DNA from: Sulfurimonas sp.
GTDB lineage: Bacteria; Campylobacterota; Campylobacteria; Campylobacterales; Sulfurimonadaceae
Reading direction: 5' to 3'
Length of the DNA: 16,757 nucleotides
Assembly (NCBI GenBank): GCA_022712775.1
Contig: JAFLJZ010000135.1
Coordinates: 1 to 16,757 of the forward strand
Shown piece by piece: positions 14,993 through 16,757 of this stretch; within the stretch, counting starts at the first letter, position 1, and every line of letters starts with the position of its first letter. The notes beneath the pieces are model-generated. The model saw only the letters and a list, made by a program, of their open reading frames with translations, was not told the DNA's origin and searched no databases. Both the position numbers and the translations under genes were made by a program.

Positions 14993-15784
14993 TTATTTAT
15001 GAGTATCACTAGTGATACTATGATAGAGTTGGTGATAGTTATCAGTGGAAACCTGATGAGGACGAATCGTTTGTATAAGGGAAAGTTCTTCAAAAACTTT
15101 CAGAAGTTCAGTTTTCTCATATTTAGAAGAGAGATTTTTCATCAAAGTTTTTCGAGGTTGGCTAAATGCAACTCTTAGCATATCCTCGAAATCTTTTTGG
15201 GGTCTATCTGTCTTCTTTTTAATCAAAAATACTGCAGAATCTATCTTTGGAGGAGGTTCAAATGCTGTTGGAGGAACTTTCACGATTATACGCGCACTTC
15301 CTACACTCTGAGTTATTATTCCCAAAGAACCAAAAACTTTTTCACCAGCATCCGCACAGAATTTTTCTGCAACTTCTAACTGTACCATTACAAGTATATT
15401 TTTACACATTGGATCTGCGAGTGCTTTTAGGATTATGTTTGTCGCGATATAGTAAGGCAAGTTAGCCACTAAATCATACGGTTCATCCACTAAACTACTC
15501 TTCCAAGCTTGGAGCACATCCCCACAATTAATGTGGAGTCGCTTGGTAGCAATCTCTTCTTTAAATTCACTTTGTAACAGTTTACACAAATCGGTATCGA
15601 CCTCAAAAGCTTCTACACTTTTGACATCTACTAAAAATTTAGTTAAATCACCTAAGCCAGGGCCAATTTCTACGATTTTATTATCATTTTTGGGCATCGC
15701 TTGGACGATTTTTTGTAAAACAGTCTCATCTTTTAGAAAATTTTGACCAAATTTCTTCTTCGCTACAACATTTTCTTTTTTCAT
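14993..15784 (-). CDS. ksgA: 16S rRNA dimethyladenosine transferase (RsmA/KsgA)
   Basis: KsgA dimethylates two adjacent adenosines (A1518 and A1519 in E. coli numbering) in the 3' hairpin of 16S rRNA, a late step of small-subunit assembly. It uses S-adenosylmethionine. The 263 residues show KKFGQNFLKD (10-19), which begins nearly every family member, motif I EIGPGLGDLT (39-48), the acidic E61 in AFEVD, GDVL (88-91) and the catalytic NLPYYI (108-113). The C-terminal domain includes FEPPPKIDSAV. No Shine-Dalgarno is visible before the ATG at 15784 (ACACTATCTTTCATG), so the leader is short or the start is weak. It is first in the run with rnj, folE and fliI and diverges from hisF. Confidence 0.97.
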   Translation of the reverse strand: MKKENVVAKKKFGQNFLKDETVLQKIVQAMPKNDNKIVEIGPGLGDLTKFLVDVKSVEAFEVDTDLCKLLQSEFKEEIATKRLHINCGDVLQAWKSSLVDEPYDLVANLPYYIATNIILKALADPMCKNILVMVQLEVAEKFCADAGEKVFGSLGIITQSVGSARIIVKVPPTAFEPPPKIDSAVFLIKKKTDRPQKDFEDMLRVAFSQPRKTLMKNLSSKYEKTELLKVFEELSLIQTIRPHQVSTDNYHQLYHSITSDTHK

Positions 15785-15846
15785 GAAAGATAGTGTATAG
15801 TAATTTTACTTATATTTAGACAATAATAAAAAGAAATTTTAAATTT

Positions 15847-15896
15847 AACTCTTTCAGATTAAGAGTTTTCTTGTTTCATTACAAAAAAAGAAAACT
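15847..15896. other. Two overlapping hairpins in the ksgA-hisF gap
   Basis: AACTCTT / AAGAGTT (15847-15853, 15861-15867) and AGTTTTCTT / AAGAAAACT (15864-15872, 15888-15896) share bases 15864-15867, so only one could form at a time. Both lie upstream of the hisF -10 box and are AT-rich. A role is not shown. Confidence 0.25.
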
Positions 15897-15915
15897 TTAC
15901 ATAAGGCAAAAATAG

Positions 15916-15921
15916 TATAAT
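15916..15921 (+). promoter_or_regulatory. -10 box of hisF
   Basis: TATAAT with a predicted transcription start near 15928, after the in-frame TTG at 15921. The leader of about 26 bases contains AAGG at 15938-15941. This settles the hisF start at 15954. Confidence 0.55.
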
Positions 15922-15953
15922 TGCGACATATATATATAAGGTATCATTTTTTC

Positions 15954-16712
15954 ATGAACTATTTTGCTAAAAGAATCATTCCATGTCTGGATGTTAAAGA
16001 TGGACGGGTTGTAAAAGGTGTTAATTTTGTCGGCTTAAAAGATGCTGGCGACCCAGTCGAAGTTGCACGAAGATACAATGAAGAGGGTGCTGATGAACTT
16101 ACATTTTTAGATATAACTGCCTCATCTGATAACCGTGATACTATTGTCGACATCGTAGCGCAGGTTGCAAAAGAAATTTTCATCCCACTTACTGTTGGTG
16201 GTGGAATTAGAAAACTTGAAGATATCTATAAACTACTCAATGTTGGATGCGATAAAGTAAGTGTAAATTCTGCCGCTATTAAAAGACCAGAACTCATCAA
16301 TGAAGGTGCAAAAAGATTTGGTTCTCAATGTATAGTAACTGCTATCGATGTCAAAAGAGCAGGGGACAAGTACCATGTCTTTTTAAATGGTGGAAGAGTA
16401 GATACTGGTCTTGATGCTGTAGAGTGGGCGAAAGAAGTCGTTGATCGTGGAGCTGGTGAAATTCTACTTACTTCTATGGATGCAGATGGTACTAAAGCAG
16501 GCTTTGAGTTAAATATAACTGAGCAAATTTCACGTGCTGTAAATGTTCCTGTGATAGCATCTGGCGGAGCAGGAACAATGAAGCATATCAAAGAAGCTTT
16601 TGATTGTGGTGCTGATGCTGCACTTGCAGCTAGCATCTTCCACTATAAAGAGATTGATATTATGGATTTAAAGCATTACTTGCATAAGGAAGGTATCGCT
16701 GTAAGACTTTAA
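15954..16712 (+). CDS. hisF: Imidazole glycerol phosphate synthase, cyclase subunit
   Basis: HisF is the (beta/alpha)8-barrel cyclase of histidine synthesis. With the glutaminase HisH it turns PRFAR and ammonia into imidazole glycerol phosphate and AICAR. The 252-residue protein begins [20 protein letters not shown]; catalytic aspartates are Asp13 (in PCLDV) and Asp132 (in TAIDV). The two phosphate-binding halves show VGGGIR (81-86) and ASGGAG in the second half. The frame could be read 33 bases further upstream from a TTG at 15921, but the -10 box covers that codon and family members start at the [10 protein letters not shown] position, so 15954 is chosen. hisH is not in the window. Confidence 0.97.
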   Translation: MNYFAKRIIPCLDVKDGRVVKGVNFVGLKDAGDPVEVARRYNEEGADELTFLDITASSDNRDTIVDIVAQVAKEIFIPLTVGGGIRKLEDIYKLLNVGCDKVSVNSAAIKRPELINEGAKRFGSQCIVTAIDVKRAGDKYHVFLNGGRVDTGLDAVEWAKEVVDRGAGEILLTSMDADGTKAGFELNITEQISRAVNVPVIASGGAGTMKHIKEAFDCGADAALAASIFHYKEIDIMDLKHYLHKEGIAVRL

Positions 16713-16757
16713 CTTTTAGCGTTGTTTCACGAGTGATATTCAGAATATTTTTGCAAA

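Noticed and set aside
15921..15953. Upstream TTG start adding 11 residues to HisF
   Set aside because: The TTG overlaps the TATAAT -10 box (15916-15921) and would lie before the transcription start; family members begin at the [10 protein letters not shown] position.
1..16757. tRNA, rRNA, IS element, prophage or CRISPR
   Set aside because: No cloverleaf, rRNA-like stretch, transposase or integrase motif, or regular repeat-spacer pattern was seen by eye; a covariance-model search would be decisive for small RNAs.

Overview
The window most likely comes from a chemolithotrophic, flagellated member of the Campylobacterota (Epsilonproteobacteria), probably Sulfurimonas or a close relative. This is judged from family recognition, not a database search. 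The signs are AT-rich DNA, TATAAT-type -10 boxes with no good -35 box, an RNase J with a long basic Asn/Lys-rich N-terminal extension, a flagellin behind a GG-N10-GC (sigma-54) promoter, a sulfide:quinone-oxidoreductase-like flavoprotein, and a small exported protein of a type I associate with this phylum.

Layout, left to right. (a) 1-1829, minus strand: the first 44 codons of a flagellin with its own sigma-54-type promoter, and upstream of it a KefB/KefC-like cation:proton antiporter with a C-terminal nucleotide-binding regulatory domain. (b) 1955-4027, plus strand: pyrG (CTP synthase), transcribed away from the antiporter, followed after 12 bases by a four-helix CopD/HemJ-like membrane protein. 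(c) 4030-5280: a small accessory patch with a Phd/YefM-ParE type II toxin-antitoxin pair, an inverted pair of REP-like palindromes, and a minus-strand membrane-anchored protein gene interrupted by one in-frame TAA. (d) 5283-8884, plus strand: recJ (possibly leaderless), a Tat-exported SQR-like flavoprotein that appears to lack both redox cysteines, and a small secreted three-cysteine protein followed by a hairpin. (e) 8951-11059, plus strand: a protein of unknown function made of a seven-bladed beta-propeller and a long alpha-helical region. (f) 11043-15784, minus strand: a compact run ksgA (rsmA) - rnj - folE - fliI with gaps of 20, 15 and 9 bases; the fliI end overlaps the propeller gene tail to tail by 17 bases. 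(g) 15954-16712, plus strand: hisF, divergent from ksgA.

Most of the window is conserved housekeeping: nucleotide synthesis, DNA repair, rRNA methylation, RNA decay, folate/queuosine precursor synthesis, histidine synthesis and flagellar assembly. The parts most worth a second look are the SQR homologue without its catalytic cysteines, the propeller-solenoid protein, the accessory patch with the stop-interrupted gene and REP-like doublet, and the leaderless recJ start. I saw no tRNA, rRNA, CRISPR array, insertion sequence or prophage.
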